Positions 52,350 through 60,573 of a stretch of 64,000 nt of DNA are shown piece after piece; within the stretch, counting starts at the first letter, position 1; every line of letters begins with the position of its first letter. The notes beneath the pieces were generated by a model that saw only the letters and a list, made by a program, of their open reading frames with translations, was not told the DNA's origin and searched no databases. Location: contig NZ_BDBM01000019.1 in assembly GCF_001612985.1 (NCBI RefSeq), forward strand, positions 62,001-126,000, in the 5' to 3' direction. The DNA comes from Nocardia gamkensis NBRC 108242. GTDB lineage: Bacteria; Actinomycetota; Actinomycetes; Mycobacteriales; Mycobacteriaceae. The position numbers were made by a program, and so were the translations under genes.

Positions 52350-52772
52350 ATGGACGAAGGCAGCGCGCTGACTGCGCACAGCGAAACCGGTTTCGCACGA
52401 GGCCATTCCGTGCCCTTCGGGCACACCGAGCAGAGTCTGCCCGCTTCTGGTTCAGCGCGCCGCCCCGAGAGCGCCCGGGCGGGCGCACCGCGAGCCCGTG
52501 AAATCCGCGCACGCTTGTGGAGACACGACCGGCCGGGGAAGGCCAGGCCGGACACCGACGCTCCGCTGCGTGTGACGGTGCGGGAGGTGCTCGACTACTT
52601 CGCGAAATGCCCCGACTGCGGATACCCCGCCCAGGCGTCGGCGACCGTGCGGGAACTGCGCGACGGACGGGTGGAGACCGAGGTCAGGCCCAGTTGCGGG
52701 CTTCCATGCGGCTGGCAGGGGAACCCTCAGATCTCCACGAGCCCCGCCGGTCCGACTCCGGCGCGGCCTTGA
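52350..52772 (+). CDS. Small Zn-ribbon-like protein of unknown function
   Basis: Up to 140 residues from ATG 52350. The conserved-looking part is the C-terminal 70 residues: VREVLDYFAKCPDCGYPAQA with a CxxC knuckle (CPDC), then VRPSCGLPCGWQG with two further Cys, giving four ligands for one zinc. The N-terminal 65 residues are low complexity. The ATG lies against the operator with no room for a Shine-Dalgarno, so translation is either leaderless or begins at a later GTG (for example near the VREVL segment). Confidence 0.6.
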   Translation: MDEGSALTAHSETGFARGHSVPFGHTEQSLPASGSARRPESARAGAPRAREIRARLWRHDRPGKARPDTDAPLRVTVREVLDYFAKCPDCGYPAQASATVRELRDGRVETEVRPSCGLPCGWQGNPQISTSPAGPTPARP

Positions 52773-52783
52773 CCCGAGTAGCG

Positions 52784-52811
52784 GGCCGGGCGGGCGAATC
52801 CGTTCCCGGCC
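52784..52811. terminator. Hairpin between convergent genes
   Basis: GGCCGGG pairs with CCCGGCC around a 14-base loop, between the stop of the Zn-ribbon-like gene and the end of the minus-strand gene at 52825; followed by a short TTTT within CACTTTTCG. Confidence 0.5.
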
Positions 52812-52824
52812 GCACTTTTCGCGT

Positions 52825-53427
52825 TCAGCCCGCCGTGACGAGGTCGGTGCCGCCCCACAGTCCGGTCAGTAGAAGTTCCCCGCTGCGGAACACCTCGGCG
52901 GCACCGACGTCGGAGGCGGGCACACCCGCCGCGGTCAGCGCACAGCTCTTGAATGCCTGCGCCGCGACGCTCAGCGGGTGATGCACCGCGCCGAGCCTGC
53001 GGTCGAGTTCCTCGGGCAACCCCTCGCCCCACAGCGCGACTTCGATCAGCCCGTGGTCCAGGCAGTCCAGCACACCCTGCCGAACCCGGGCGTCGGCGGC
53101 GAACAGCTCCGGGGCCACCGCCACCGCATGCGGCCAGGTGTCGTGCACGGGTGTGGCCAGCGAGCGCTCGAGATCCAGGACGGTCGCGCCGAGGATCTGC
53201 AGCGCCCGCGCGTCGGAGCAGTCGGCGAGCAGCACGGTCACCTCCCAACCCGCCATCGTCCGGTCGCACAGCCAGCCGCCGGCATGGCGCACCACATCGA
53301 CGGCGTTCACCGCGACCACCGCCAGCCGGTATCGCAGCAGATGCTTGCGCGCATGGGCGCGCCACCCGGTGACCGAATGCGCTCCACCGAAGCCCCGGTC
53401 GACGGATTCGAAGTCTCGAGCAGCCAT
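52825..53427 (-). CDS. Conserved protein of unknown function (paralogue of 3757-4263)
   Basis: 200 residues from ATG 53427 with AGGGAGGG upstream. From about residue 30 it aligns throughout with the TetR-coupled protein at 3757-4263: YRLAVVAVNAVDVVRHAGGW, the AGWEVTVLLADCSDARALQI block, LWGEG, HPLSVAAQAFKSCALTAAGV and AEVFRSGE. The N-terminal 30 residues (MAARDFESVDRGFGGAHSV) are additional. No known domain recognised; no signal peptide. Its upstream region contains several GAGAAT half-sites shared with the divergent gene at 53744. Two copies at opposite ends of the island suggest a role specific to this pathway. Confidence 0.78.
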   Translation of the reverse strand: MAARDFESVDRGFGGAHSVTGWRAHARKHLLRYRLAVVAVNAVDVVRHAGGWLCDRTMAGWEVTVLLADCSDARALQILGATVLDLERSLATPVHDTWPHAVAVAPELFAADARVRQGVLDCLDHGLIEVALWGEGLPEELDRRLGAVHHPLSVAAQAFKSCALTAAGVPASDVGAAEVFRSGELLLTGLWGGTDLVTAG

Positions 53428-53743
53428 GCTCACCCTCCCTGCACTGGGCCATCGGCCGATCTCGGAGCGGCGGGGTGGTGCCCCGCGGAGGCGGCCGACC
53501 ACCTTCGGTAACACACTCTCGCAAATGAAAGGTAGCTTCTCTTCAAGGGAGAATCAATACTCGACGGCGCTCGGAACGTCGGACGGAAGGGAAGACGGAG
53601 TTCCCCAACGAGACGCCAGCGCGCCCTTCGCGACAGCCCGCGCCGAACGGCCACGTCCCTCGTACGTTGACTGCGGTCGAAGAGTTTGAAAATGTAGTAC
53701 TCAAATGCGAGAGTTATATTCTCAAGGAGAATAGGAGAAGGCG
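53428..53743. other. Divergent intergenic region with clustered operator half-sites
   Basis: 316 bases without a gene. From left to right it holds a GAGAAT half-site at 53549, GAAAAT-GTA-GTACTC at 53688-53702 (three mismatches), GAGAGT-TAT-ATTCTC at 53709-53723 (one mismatch) and another GAGAAT at 53727. The density suggests cooperative binding near the promoter of the gene at 53744. Confidence 0.5.
53709..53723. promoter_or_regulatory. Candidate operator GAGAGT-TAT-ATTCTC
   Basis: One mismatch from consensus, 20 bp before the ATG of the carboxymuconolactone-decarboxylase-like gene, with an adjacent weaker copy at 53688-53702. Confidence 0.6.
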
Positions 53744-54271
53744 ATGAAGGTGAGCCCACTTCCGGAGGACCAGTGGGACGACACGGTGAACGCCGCGTTG
53801 TCCCGCATGCTGCCCGCCGACCGCCGCAACCCGACGGCGGCGGGCAACGCCCTCGCGACCCTGGTCCGCCATCCAGCCCTGACGAAGGCCTTCCTCGGCT
53901 TCAATGTCCATCTGTTGTTCGGGTCCACGCTGGAGCCCCGGCTGCGCGAACTGGCCATCCTGCGGGTAGCCCATCAGCGCGGGTGCGAGTACGAGTGGCA
54001 TCACCACGCCCGAATGGGCGCCGCGGCCGGACTCACCGAAGGTGATATCGCCGCGGCCCGGGGCGAGGCGGCCGCCGACGACGATTTCGACCGCCTGCTG
54101 CTGCGGGCCGTGGACGAACTCGGCGAGAAGTCGGCGCTGTCCGATGAAACCTGGGCCGCCTTGGGCGAACGTCTCGACGAGCGGCAACGCATGGATCTCG
54201 TCTTCACGGTGGGCGGCTACACCACGCTGGCCATGGCCTTCAACACCTTCGGCGTCCAAGTCGAACACTAG
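53744..54271 (+). CDS. Carboxymuconolactone decarboxylase (CMD) family protein
   Basis: 175 residues, ATG with AGGAGAA upstream. AhpD/CMD fold: TLEPRLRELAILRVAHQRGC, then EYEWHHHARMGAAAGLTEGD and QRMDLVFTVGGYTTLAMAFN. The typical CxxC-H catalytic pair of AhpD is reduced to a single Cys in RGCEYEWHHH, a form seen in many catabolic CMD proteins. Could isomerise or decarboxylate a lactone, or act in peroxide defence. It ends in a strong shared terminator. Confidence 0.9.
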   Translation: MKVSPLPEDQWDDTVNAALSRMLPADRRNPTAAGNALATLVRHPALTKAFLGFNVHLLFGSTLEPRLRELAILRVAHQRGCEYEWHHHARMGAAAGLTEGDIAAARGEAAADDDFDRLLLRAVDELGEKSALSDETWAALGERLDERQRMDLVFTVGGYTTLAMAFNTFGVQVEH

Positions 54272-54279
54272 CGCTCGCC

Positions 54280-54329
54280 GTCGTCGCCGACCCGGCACTT
54301 CCGCGTGGAAGGACCGGGTGGGCGACGAC
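54280..54329. terminator. Long bidirectional hairpin between convergent genes
   Basis: GTCGTCGCC-G-ACCCGG pairs with CCGGGT-G-GGCGACGAC (15 paired bases, one mismatch), and the loop itself holds a small TTCC/GGAA stem. It starts nine bases after the stop of the CMD gene and ends ten bases before the acyl-CoA dehydrogenase stop. Confidence 0.75.
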
Positions 54330-54338
54330 TTTCGCAGG

Positions 54339-55514
54339 TCAGCCGCGCGGCAGGCCGAGCACGCGCTCGGCGATGATCGTCCGCTGGATCTCCGAGGTGC
54401 CGCCTGCGATGGTGCCCGCGAAACTCCGGATGTAGCGCTCGAACCAACCGGCGGAGAAGTGGTCCAGATTCAGGAAATTCGGGCGGGAGCTCATCGCCGG
54501 GTGGGCCAGCCCGTCCACCCCGACGGCGTTCAGCGCTTGTTCCGACGCCGATTGCACGGCTTCCGAACCCAGCACTTTGAGAATCGAGAGGGCGGGCACG
54601 TCCTGCTCCCCGCGCGCCTCCCGCGCCAGGGCCGCCGACCCGAGCAATCGCAGGGCGTGCGCGTCCATGACCAGCTTCGCGTACGCGTCGCGGTCGAACA
54701 CGGTCCGGGGCCGGAAGTCCCCTAGCAGATCCTCCAGCCGGTCGGCGTATCCCAGCCACAGCAGCGTGCGTTCGTGACCGAGCGACCCGGTGGCCACCGA
54801 CCAGCCCTGGTTCGGCGCGCCGATCAGGTTCGCCGCGGGCACCCGGACACCCTCGAAGTAGACCTCGTTGAAATCCAGATCGTCCGGCGAGCACACCGAG
54901 GGGAACGGGCGTCGCGTCACCCCGGGCGAGTCGGTCGGAATCAGCAGGACACTGATGCCCCGGTGCTTCGGCGCCGTGGGATCGGTGCGCACGAAGGTCA
55001 GCAGCACGTCGGCCGCATGGGCGCCGGAGGTCCACACCTTCTGGCCGTCGACGACGTACTCGTCCCCGTCCCGCACCGCCCTGGTGCGCAGCGAGGCCAG
55101 GTCCGAACCGGCTCCCGGCTCGCTCATGCCCAACGCGGCGGTGATCTCGGCCCGTAGGATCGGCACCGCCCAGCGCCGCTTCTGCTCCTCGGTGCCGAAC
55201 GACAGCAGCGAGGCCGCGACGATCCCGACCCCCTGCGGATTGAAGCTGTGGTAGATCCGCCGCTTGGACAGCTCCTCCAGATGCACGTACTGCTGCAGCA
55301 CCGTGGCGTTGCGCCCGCCGAACTCCGGCGGATTCGCAGGAAGCAGCCAGCCGTTGTCGAACAGCAGGCGTTGCCAGCGCCGCGCCCATTCCGGCACGTG
55401 CGCGCTGGAGAGGGAGCGCTCCGTGGCCTCGGCTTCGCTCGGCAGATGGGCGGTGAGGAACGCGACGAATTCGGCGCGGAACGCCTCGACGTCGGGATCA
55501 AAGGTGAGCTGCAC
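54339..55514 (-). CDS. Acyl-CoA dehydrogenase, FAD-binding subunit type (second pair)
   Basis: 391 residues. Close paralogue of 40579-41757. Conserved blocks: ALGMSEPGAGSDLASLRTRA, YVVDGQKVWTSGAHAADVLL, and C-terminal RSFAGTIAGGTSEIQRTIIA. Its first 17 bases overlap the 3' end of the partner gene at 55498. Two near-identical heteromeric pairs under the same operator type suggest two successive beta-oxidation steps on different chain lengths, or a recent duplication. Confidence 0.94.
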   Translation of the reverse strand: MQLTFDPDVEAFRAEFVAFLTAHLPSEAEATERSLSSAHVPEWARRWQRLLFDNGWLLPANPPEFGGRNATVLQQYVHLEELSKRRIYHSFNPQGVGIVAASLLSFGTEEQKRRWAVPILRAEITAALGMSEPGAGSDLASLRTRAVRDGDEYVVDGQKVWTSGAHAADVLLTFVRTDPTAPKHRGISVLLIPTDSPGVTRRPFPSVCSPDDLDFNEVYFEGVRVPAANLIGAPNQGWSVATGSLGHERTLLWLGYADRLEDLLGDFRPRTVFDRDAYAKLVMDAHALRLLGSAALAREARGEQDVPALSILKVLGSEAVQSASEQALNAVGVDGLAHPAMSSRPNFLNLDHFSAGWFERYIRSFAGTIAGGTSEIQRTIIAERVLGLPRG

Positions 55515-56496
55515 GGTACTCCTCGGCGATGAGCGCCCGGTGTTCGGCCGCGCCGCCGAGCATCAGCTCGCCGGCCTTGGCCCGCTTGAGCGCGAACTGT
55601 AGGTCGTTCTCCCAGGTGAATCCCATGGCGCCGAACAGCTGGAGACCATGGCGGAAGACCAGCGCCTGGCACTCCCCCGCGGACGCCTTGGCCATGGATG
55701 CCGCCATCCGCCGCCGCGGGTCGTCCGCGGCAAGGCACAACGCGGCGAAGAACCCCAGCGCGCGGGCGCGCTCGATCGCGATGTGCATATCGGCCGCCTT
55801 GTGCTGCACCGCCTGGAACGATCCGATCGGCCTGTCGAACTGACGACGGCCGCGCACGTGCTCCAAGGCGAGATCGAGAATGCGCTGACAGGCGCCGACG
55901 GTGGTCAGCGCGAGCCCGGTGAGCGCGTGCTGACGGGCGCGTTCGGTATCTGCCCCGCTGCGGTCCGCGTCGGTGACCCGCACACCGGCGAACCGGACCT
56001 CCGCGACGTGCAGCACCGGGTCGAAGACCGATGTGCGGGCGGCGGTCACCGCCTCGGCGGGCACCACGAACACACCGGCGTCGGTGACCACGGCGAAACG
56101 TTCCGCCCGGTCGCCGTCGAGCACGTTGCGCGCGGTGCCGTCCAACCGCCATCCCGGGCCGTCGCGCCGGACGGCGACGCCGGAATGCACCGCCGTGCAC
56201 GGTCGCTCGATCCGCCCCGCGCCCGGGACGAGCGGGGCGAACTGGGTCATCGACGCCAGGAAAGGAGTGGGGTCGGTGGCGCGTCCGAGTTCTTCCAGGA
56301 CGATGGCCAATTCGACGCCGAGGGCCGGATCGGTCAGTTCGGTCCAGCCGACGTCGACATAGGTCTGCCACAACGGGCCGGGTTCGAGGTCCTTGTCCAC
56401 GATGTCCCGGATCAGGGCGGGCGGACACTGCTTCGCCGTGACCTCACGCGCCGTCTCGCGCAATAGTCGCTGGTCGGCGTCGAACTCGAACAGCAT
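55498..56496 (-). CDS. Acyl-CoA dehydrogenase, small partner subunit (second pair)
   Basis: 332 residues, paralogue of 41735-42730: MLFEFDADQRLLRETAREVT aligns with MLLEFDSDQRLWQDTVREVL, and LQLFGAMGFTWENDLQFALK with the equivalent block. It lacks the GGTSEIQ region of the larger subunit. A perfect operator palindrome lies 40 bp upstream (56536-56554). Confidence 0.93.
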   Translation of the reverse strand: MLFEFDADQRLLRETAREVTAKQCPPALIRDIVDKDLEPGPLWQTYVDVGWTELTDPALGVELAIVLEELGRATDPTPFLASMTQFAPLVPGAGRIERPCTAVHSGVAVRRDGPGWRLDGTARNVLDGDRAERFAVVTDAGVFVVPAEAVTAARTSVFDPVLHVAEVRFAGVRVTDADRSGADTERARQHALTGLALTTVGACQRILDLALEHVRGRRQFDRPIGSFQAVQHKAADMHIAIERARALGFFAALCLAADDPRRRMAASMAKASAGECQALVFRHGLQLFGAMGFTWENDLQFALKRAKAGELMLGGAAEHRALIAEEYRAAHL

Positions 56497-56535
56497 CTCG
56501 ACCCTCTTCCCTCTCGCAGCATCGCGTGCACCGAT

Positions 56536-56554
56536 ATGAGAATAGCATTCTCAT
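56536..56554. promoter_or_regulatory. Perfect operator palindrome ATGAGAATAGCATTCTCAT
   Basis: Perfect 8-3-8 palindrome containing GAGAAT-AGC-ATTCTC, 40 bp upstream of the acyl-CoA dehydrogenase pair and 39 bp after the MarR stop. Confidence 0.75.
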
Positions 56555-56592
56555 TTTGGAAAGCGACACTTCGGGACGGTGTCGATGAGCGG

Positions 56593-57069
56593 TCAGACCG
56601 CGTGCGCCTCGGAGACCCGTCCGGTCGCGCGGACGAGCGCCGAGTTGACGTCGCGAACGAAAGTCAGCAGGGTCAGCAGGGTCGCGTCATCGTCCGGCAG
56701 GCCTCCGTCGAGCGCGGCGAGCTCACCGAACAGCGGGGCCACCGCCACCTCCGCCCGCACCGCGACGAGTTCCACCCGGACCCGCCGCCGGTCTTCCGAA
56801 TCCCGGCTCCTTCGCACGTATCCCGCGCGCTCCAGCCGGTCGACGACGGTGGTGATAGCGCCGCCGCGGGTGATGCCGAGCCGATCCGCCAACTGCCCCG
56901 GGGTGAGCGGCCCCAGCATGCTCAGCAGGTTCAGCGCGCTGAGATCGGTGACCGTGATGCCGAGCCGTGCGGCGACGGCCGAATGGAACACCACCGTCTG
57001 GGTCGCGTGCCTGCGCAACTCCTCACGCAGCGCACCCAAAGTCTCCTCGCGCGTGCTCGGTGCCGACAT
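56593..57069 (-). CDS. MarR family transcriptional regulator
   Basis: 158 residues from ATG 57069 with GGAGGGAG upstream; longer frames reach into unrelated sequence. Winged helix: GITVTDLSALNLLSMLGPLT, QLADRLGITRGGAITTVVDR (recognition helix) and wing RRSRDSEDRRRVRVEL. Its promoter contains the inverted repeat at 57104-57122. Could regulate the adjacent acyl-CoA dehydrogenase operon or itself in response to an aromatic acid or CoA ester. Confidence 0.92.
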   Translation of the reverse strand: MSAPSTREETLGALREELRRHATQTVVFHSAVAARLGITVTDLSALNLLSMLGPLTPGQLADRLGITRGGAITTVVDRLERAGYVRRSRDSEDRRRVRVELVAVRAEVAVAPLFGELAALDGGLPDDDATLLTLLTFVRDVNSALVRATGRVSEAHAV

Positions 57070-57103
57070 CACGTCTCCCTCCTCCGGATTCTCTGATATC
57101 GAG

Positions 57104-57122
57104 ATTCTCTCACGGAGAGAAT
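57104..57122. promoter_or_regulatory. Inverted repeat ATTCTCT-CACGG-AGAGAAT upstream of marR
   Basis: Perfect 7-5-7 inverted repeat with a third copy of ATTCTCT at 57088-57094. Located 35 bp before the marR ATG. It uses the same hexamer as the main motif but in outward order, so it may be a MarR operator, a variant TetR site, or both. Confidence 0.5.
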
Positions 57123-57319
57123 AGCCTTTCATGCGACGGTGCGGTTCACCGAGCGGCCCTTGCGGATGACCTCGAAGAGCGAGGTAATCGATCAGAGCGG
57201 GTAAGCACCGAATCCGCTCTGTCGCCGGGTCCAGCCACCCGGCGGCCCGAGCCATCCATCGACCAGCCGAATTCGCCGGGGAGGGGAGGAGCCCGGCACC
57301 GACGACAGCGAGGTTCGTC

Positions 57320-57520
57320 ATGTACAAGAAGTTGCGCGCTGGGGCGACAGCCCTGATGGTCGCCCCCGCCATCGCAGCCGCTTCGGCCACGGCCACCGCC
57401 GAACCCGGGCCCGCACCGGAGCGACAAGAAGTCATGGCCGGGTTCTCGGCCCCGCCGTGCTTACCCTTGATCCTTCCGCCTGCCGTAAACGTCAACGCGT
57501 TCCTGATCTGCCTCGCGTGA
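57320..57520 (+). CDS. Small secreted protein of unknown function
   Basis: 66 residues. N-terminal MYKKLRAGATALMVAPAIAA with positive residues, hydrophobic core and ASATATA-EPG is a good Sec signal peptide; cleavage is expected near residue 28. The mature part is about 38 residues, Pro-rich with two Cys (PPCLPLIL ... LICLA). Weak ribosome site (GCGAGG). Similar small secreted peptides are common in Nocardia and mycobacteria; function unknown. Confidence 0.5.
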   Translation: MYKKLRAGATALMVAPAIAAASATATAEPGPAPERQEVMAGFSAPPCLPLILPPAVNVNAFLICLA

Positions 57521-57554
57521 CGTTCGGCGATTCCCGGCCCGGCGCCCAGCGATA

Positions 57555-58526
57555 TCAGCTGGGCGGCGTGTCCGCGCTCGCACGCCGTGCACGGGCGCGC
57601 CGCTTGCCTTCGTGCATCGCCTGCACCCTGGCCACCGGAATCGTGTGACCCTCCTCGACCAGGTCGCGTGGAAGCTCCTGTGGGGCAGGCATTTCCGTTG
57701 CCCAGGGATCGTCGTCGCCGATCAGGCCCGGCACCGTCCGCACCGTGAAATCGGCCGGCGTCACGTCATCGAGGTCCGACCAGCGCAGCGGGAAGGACAC
57801 GGTGACGCCCGGCCGGATACGCGGGCTGTAGGCCGCGGCCACGGTGGCACCGCCCGCACGCGTGGCGTCCAGAAAAACTTTGCCGCCGCGATCTTCCCTG
57901 ATGAACGCTGTCGTGCCGACCGACGGATCGATCCGCTCGGCTCGCGCCGCCACGGCCCGCGTCGCCGCGGCCGCATCCTCGACGTCGATCCCCGGGACCA
58001 CCGGCACGAACACATGCAATCCCCTGGAACCGCTCGTCTTCACCGCTCCGGACAGCCCGTCCGCAGTCAGCGCTTCCCGGATCAGCCGGGCACCTGCCAC
58101 GGCGTCGGCGAAGACCTGCCCCGGTGAGGGATCGAGATCGAGCACCAGATGCGTGGGTTCCGGTGCGGATTCCGCGAGGAACAAGGTGGGGTGGTATTCG
58201 ACCGCCCGTTGGTTACCGAACCAGATCAGGGTCCGCAGGTCGTCACAGAGCGCGTAGGTGATCTCCCGCCGCGAACTCTCCGCCCAGACCTTCGTCCGCG
58301 CCACCCACTCCGGCGTGTACTTCGGAAGGTTTTTCTGTGTGAACGGCTCCTGTCCCGGCCGCACCCGTACCACCGAGAGCGGCCGTCCGCGCAGCACTCC
58401 TAGCAACCGTTCCCCGACGAACTCCAGATAGTCCACCAGATCGCGTTTGCTCGCCTCGGCCTCCTCGAACAACGGCTGATCCAGATTGGACAGTTCGACC
58501 CCGTGACGCAGCTCGCCTCCCGCCAT
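57555..58526 (-). CDS. LigD-type polymerase/primase domain protein
   Basis: 323 residues from ATG 58526 (MAGGELRHGVELSNLDQPLF). Non-homologous end-joining polymerase domain: VDYLEFVGERLLGVLRGRPL, FTQKNLPKYTPEWV, HLVLDLDPSPGQVF with the catalytic Asp pair, TSGSRGLHVFVPV and FIREDRGGKVFLDATRAGGA. The ligase and nuclease domains of full LigD are absent, as in stand-alone actinobacterial polymerase proteins. Extends or fills ends during double-strand break repair. Confidence 0.92.
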   Translation of the reverse strand: MAGGELRHGVELSNLDQPLFEEAEASKRDLVDYLEFVGERLLGVLRGRPLSVVRVRPGQEPFTQKNLPKYTPEWVARTKVWAESSRREITYALCDDLRTLIWFGNQRAVEYHPTLFLAESAPEPTHLVLDLDPSPGQVFADAVAGARLIREALTADGLSGAVKTSGSRGLHVFVPVVPGIDVEDAAAATRAVAARAERIDPSVGTTAFIREDRGGKVFLDATRAGGATVAAAYSPRIRPGVTVSFPLRWSDLDDVTPADFTVRTVPGLIGDDDPWATEMPAPQELPRDLVEEGHTIPVARVQAMHEGKRRARARRASADTPPS

Positions 58527-58993
58527 CGCTCCACCCTCCACCACCCACCGGTCGCCGGTCAATCACCGGAGTCACCCGGAGGTGGCGAACTTGTCTCCAC
58601 TTGTTCTTCCACCTGCACGCAAACTGCGATGCCCGAGCCGAGTAAGCATCGAGTCGGCGATGTTGCGACCCTTCACTGACGAGTCAGCGTCTTGCCCCAG
58701 CCGAGGGCACCTCGGTGTATAGCCGCTATCGCAACGCCGGCCGACACCGCGTCGCCGACCGGGAGATCACGATAGCCCGGCCGTGCTGCGCCGACCCCGA
58801 GCGCAGACGGTGACGCTGGGGCAGGTGCCGTGCTCGGCTACGCGTTCTCGATGACGACCAGCACCTCTCGAATCGGGTCGTATTGTCCTGCAGGAGGATT
58901 CACGTTCGATCGGGTCGATCTGGCAGAGCGGCTACGACTTCACGGGCCTGACCGACGTCGAGGAAGATCGAAGCGCGGCTCTGATCGCGGTGC
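58527..58993. other. Intergenic region, no gene recognised
   Basis: About 470 bases between the LigD-type gene and lysE. Short frames exist but none shows a credible start, ribosome site or family motif. It may contain the LigD-type promoter on the minus strand. Confidence 0.4.
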
Positions 58994-59617
58994 TCATCCG
59001 CCGCACAACAGTCCCACTCCGAGGCCGAGCAGCACCGCCGCGATCAGCGAATCCAGCACCCGCCAAGCCAGCGGACGGGTGAACAACGGACCGAGCAGGC
59101 GCGCACCGAAGCCCAGAGCGGTGAACCACAGCACGCTGGCCAGCATCGCCCCCGCGCCGAGAAACCAGCGATCCGGGCTCGCATAGGTGCTGGCGAGGGA
59201 ACCCAACAACACCACGGTGTCCAGATAGACGTGCGGATTGAACCAGGTCAGCGCCAGGGTTGTCGCCACCGTCGCGCCCAGTGCCGCGCCGGCCCGCCCC
59301 GCTTCGGTGCGCAGCGCCGCGGCGCCGAACGCCCGCCGGACCGCCAGCACCGCATAGCCGATCAGAAACGCCGCGCCCGCGTAGCGCGCCACCACGAGCA
59401 CCGCGGGGGCCGACTCGACGAGCACGCCGAAGCCGGCGACCCCGGCCGCGATCAGCACGATGTCGGACACCGCGCACACCGCCACCACCGCGTGCACATG
59501 CCCGCCGCTGATCCCTTGACGCAGCACGAACGCGTTCTGCGCGCCGATCGCCACGATCAGCGACAAACCGAAGCCCAAACCGGAGGCGGCGGCCAGCGCC
59601 GCGGAGGAAACACTCAC
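58994..59617 (-). CDS. lysE: LysE-type amino acid exporter
   Basis: 207 residues, ATG at 59617. LysE/ArgO family membrane exporter: GFGLSLIVAIGAQNAFVLRQ with the signature GAQNAFVLRQG near residue 25, TLALTWFNPHVYLDTVVLLG in the middle, and five to six hydrophobic helices. Exports basic amino acids (lysine, arginine) to avoid toxic accumulation. Divergent from lysG, the arrangement known from Corynebacterium glutamicum. Confidence 0.94.
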   Translation of the reverse strand: MSVSSAALAAASGLGFGLSLIVAIGAQNAFVLRQGISGGHVHAVVAVCAVSDIVLIAAGVAGFGVLVESAPAVLVVARYAGAAFLIGYAVLAVRRAFGAAALRTEAGRAGAALGATVATTLALTWFNPHVYLDTVVLLGSLASTYASPDRWFLGAGAMLASVLWFTALGFGARLLGPLFTRPLAWRVLDSLIAAVLLGLGVGLLCGG

Positions 59618-59691
59618 GTCCAGCGACGCTAAGGGTGCTGATCATATCCAGGCAAGCTAAAGAATCTTAAGTATCATTAGCATCTCTTGAT

Positions 59692-60573
59692 ATGGATCTG
59701 CAACTCGACCAGCTTCGCGCACTAGACGCCGTGATCACCGAGGGCACGTTCGACGCCGCGGCGCGGCGCTTGAGCGTGACGGCGTCGGCGGTCAGCCAGC
59801 GCATCAAGGCACTGGAGGACGCCGCGGGCCGGATCCTCGTGCAACGCACGAAACCGGTGCGCGCCACCGAATCCGGGCTGGCCGTGCTCCGGTTGGCCAG
59901 GCAGATCCAGCTGCTGTCGGCAGACACCGCGCGCGAACTCGGCGGCGAGCCCGCCGACGGTCCGATCCGGGTGCCGATCGCAGTCAACGCCGACTCGCTG
60001 GAGACCTGGGTGCTGCCCGCGCTCGGCCGCGCGCCGCGGGGCGTGTGTTTCGAGATCCACCGCGAGGACGAGGAACACACCACGCGCCTGCTGCGCGACG
60101 GCACCGTGATGGCGGCGATCACCTCGACCGCGCAACCGGTGCAGGGCTGCAAGGTCGAGCGGCTCGGCGCGATCCGCTACCGGCCGATGGCCAGCCCGGA
60201 GTTCGCCGCCACCTGGTTCGCCGACGGCGCGACCGCGAAAGCCTACGCCGCCGCGCCGGTCGTACTGTTCGACCGCAAAGACGATCTACAGGATCGCCTG
60301 TTGCGCAAACGCGGTCGCAAACCACTGGATCCGCCGCGCCATTACGTACCGTCCTCCACAGGATTCGCCGAGGCGGTCCGGCTGGGGCTCGGCTGGGGCA
60401 TGCTGCCCGACCTGCAGACCCGAGACGACCAGGCCACCGGCCGTTTGGTCTCGATCGACCCCCGCGTCGTCATCGATGTCCCGCTGTACTGGCAGCAGTG
60501 GCGGCTGGACTCCCCCGCCCTCGCCGCCGTCGCCGCCGCCATCGCGGCCGAAGCGGCGGACGTGCTGCGCTGA
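59692..60573 (+). CDS. lysG: LysR-family regulator, LysG/ArgP type
   Basis: 293 residues. N-terminal winged helix: LDQLRALDAVITEGTFDAAA and RLSVTASAVSQRIKALEDAA. The co-inducer domain contains PIAVNADSLETWVLPALGRA, characteristic of ArgP/LysG. It activates lysE when basic amino acids are high. The 74-bp gap between the genes holds AT-rich sequence (AAAGAATCTTAAGTATCATT) expected to contain both promoters and the LysG box. Confidence 0.94.
   Translation: MDLQLDQLRALDAVITEGTFDAAARRLSVTASAVSQRIKALEDAAGRILVQRTKPVRATESGLAVLRLARQIQLLSADTARELGGEPADGPIRVPIAVNADSLETWVLPALGRAPRGVCFEIHREDEEHTTRLLRDGTVMAAITSTAQPVQGCKVERLGAIRYRPMASPEFAATWFADGATAKAYAAAPVVLFDRKDDLQDRLLRKRGRKPLDPPRHYVPSSTGFAEAVRLGLGWGMLPDLQTRDDQATGRLVSIDPRVVIDVPLYWQQWRLDSPALAAVAAAIAAEAADVLR

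Noticed and set aside
58830-59186. 118-codon plus-strand frame before lysE
   Set aside because: Ser/Arg/Pro-rich, no ribosome site, overlaps lysE antisense; no family.
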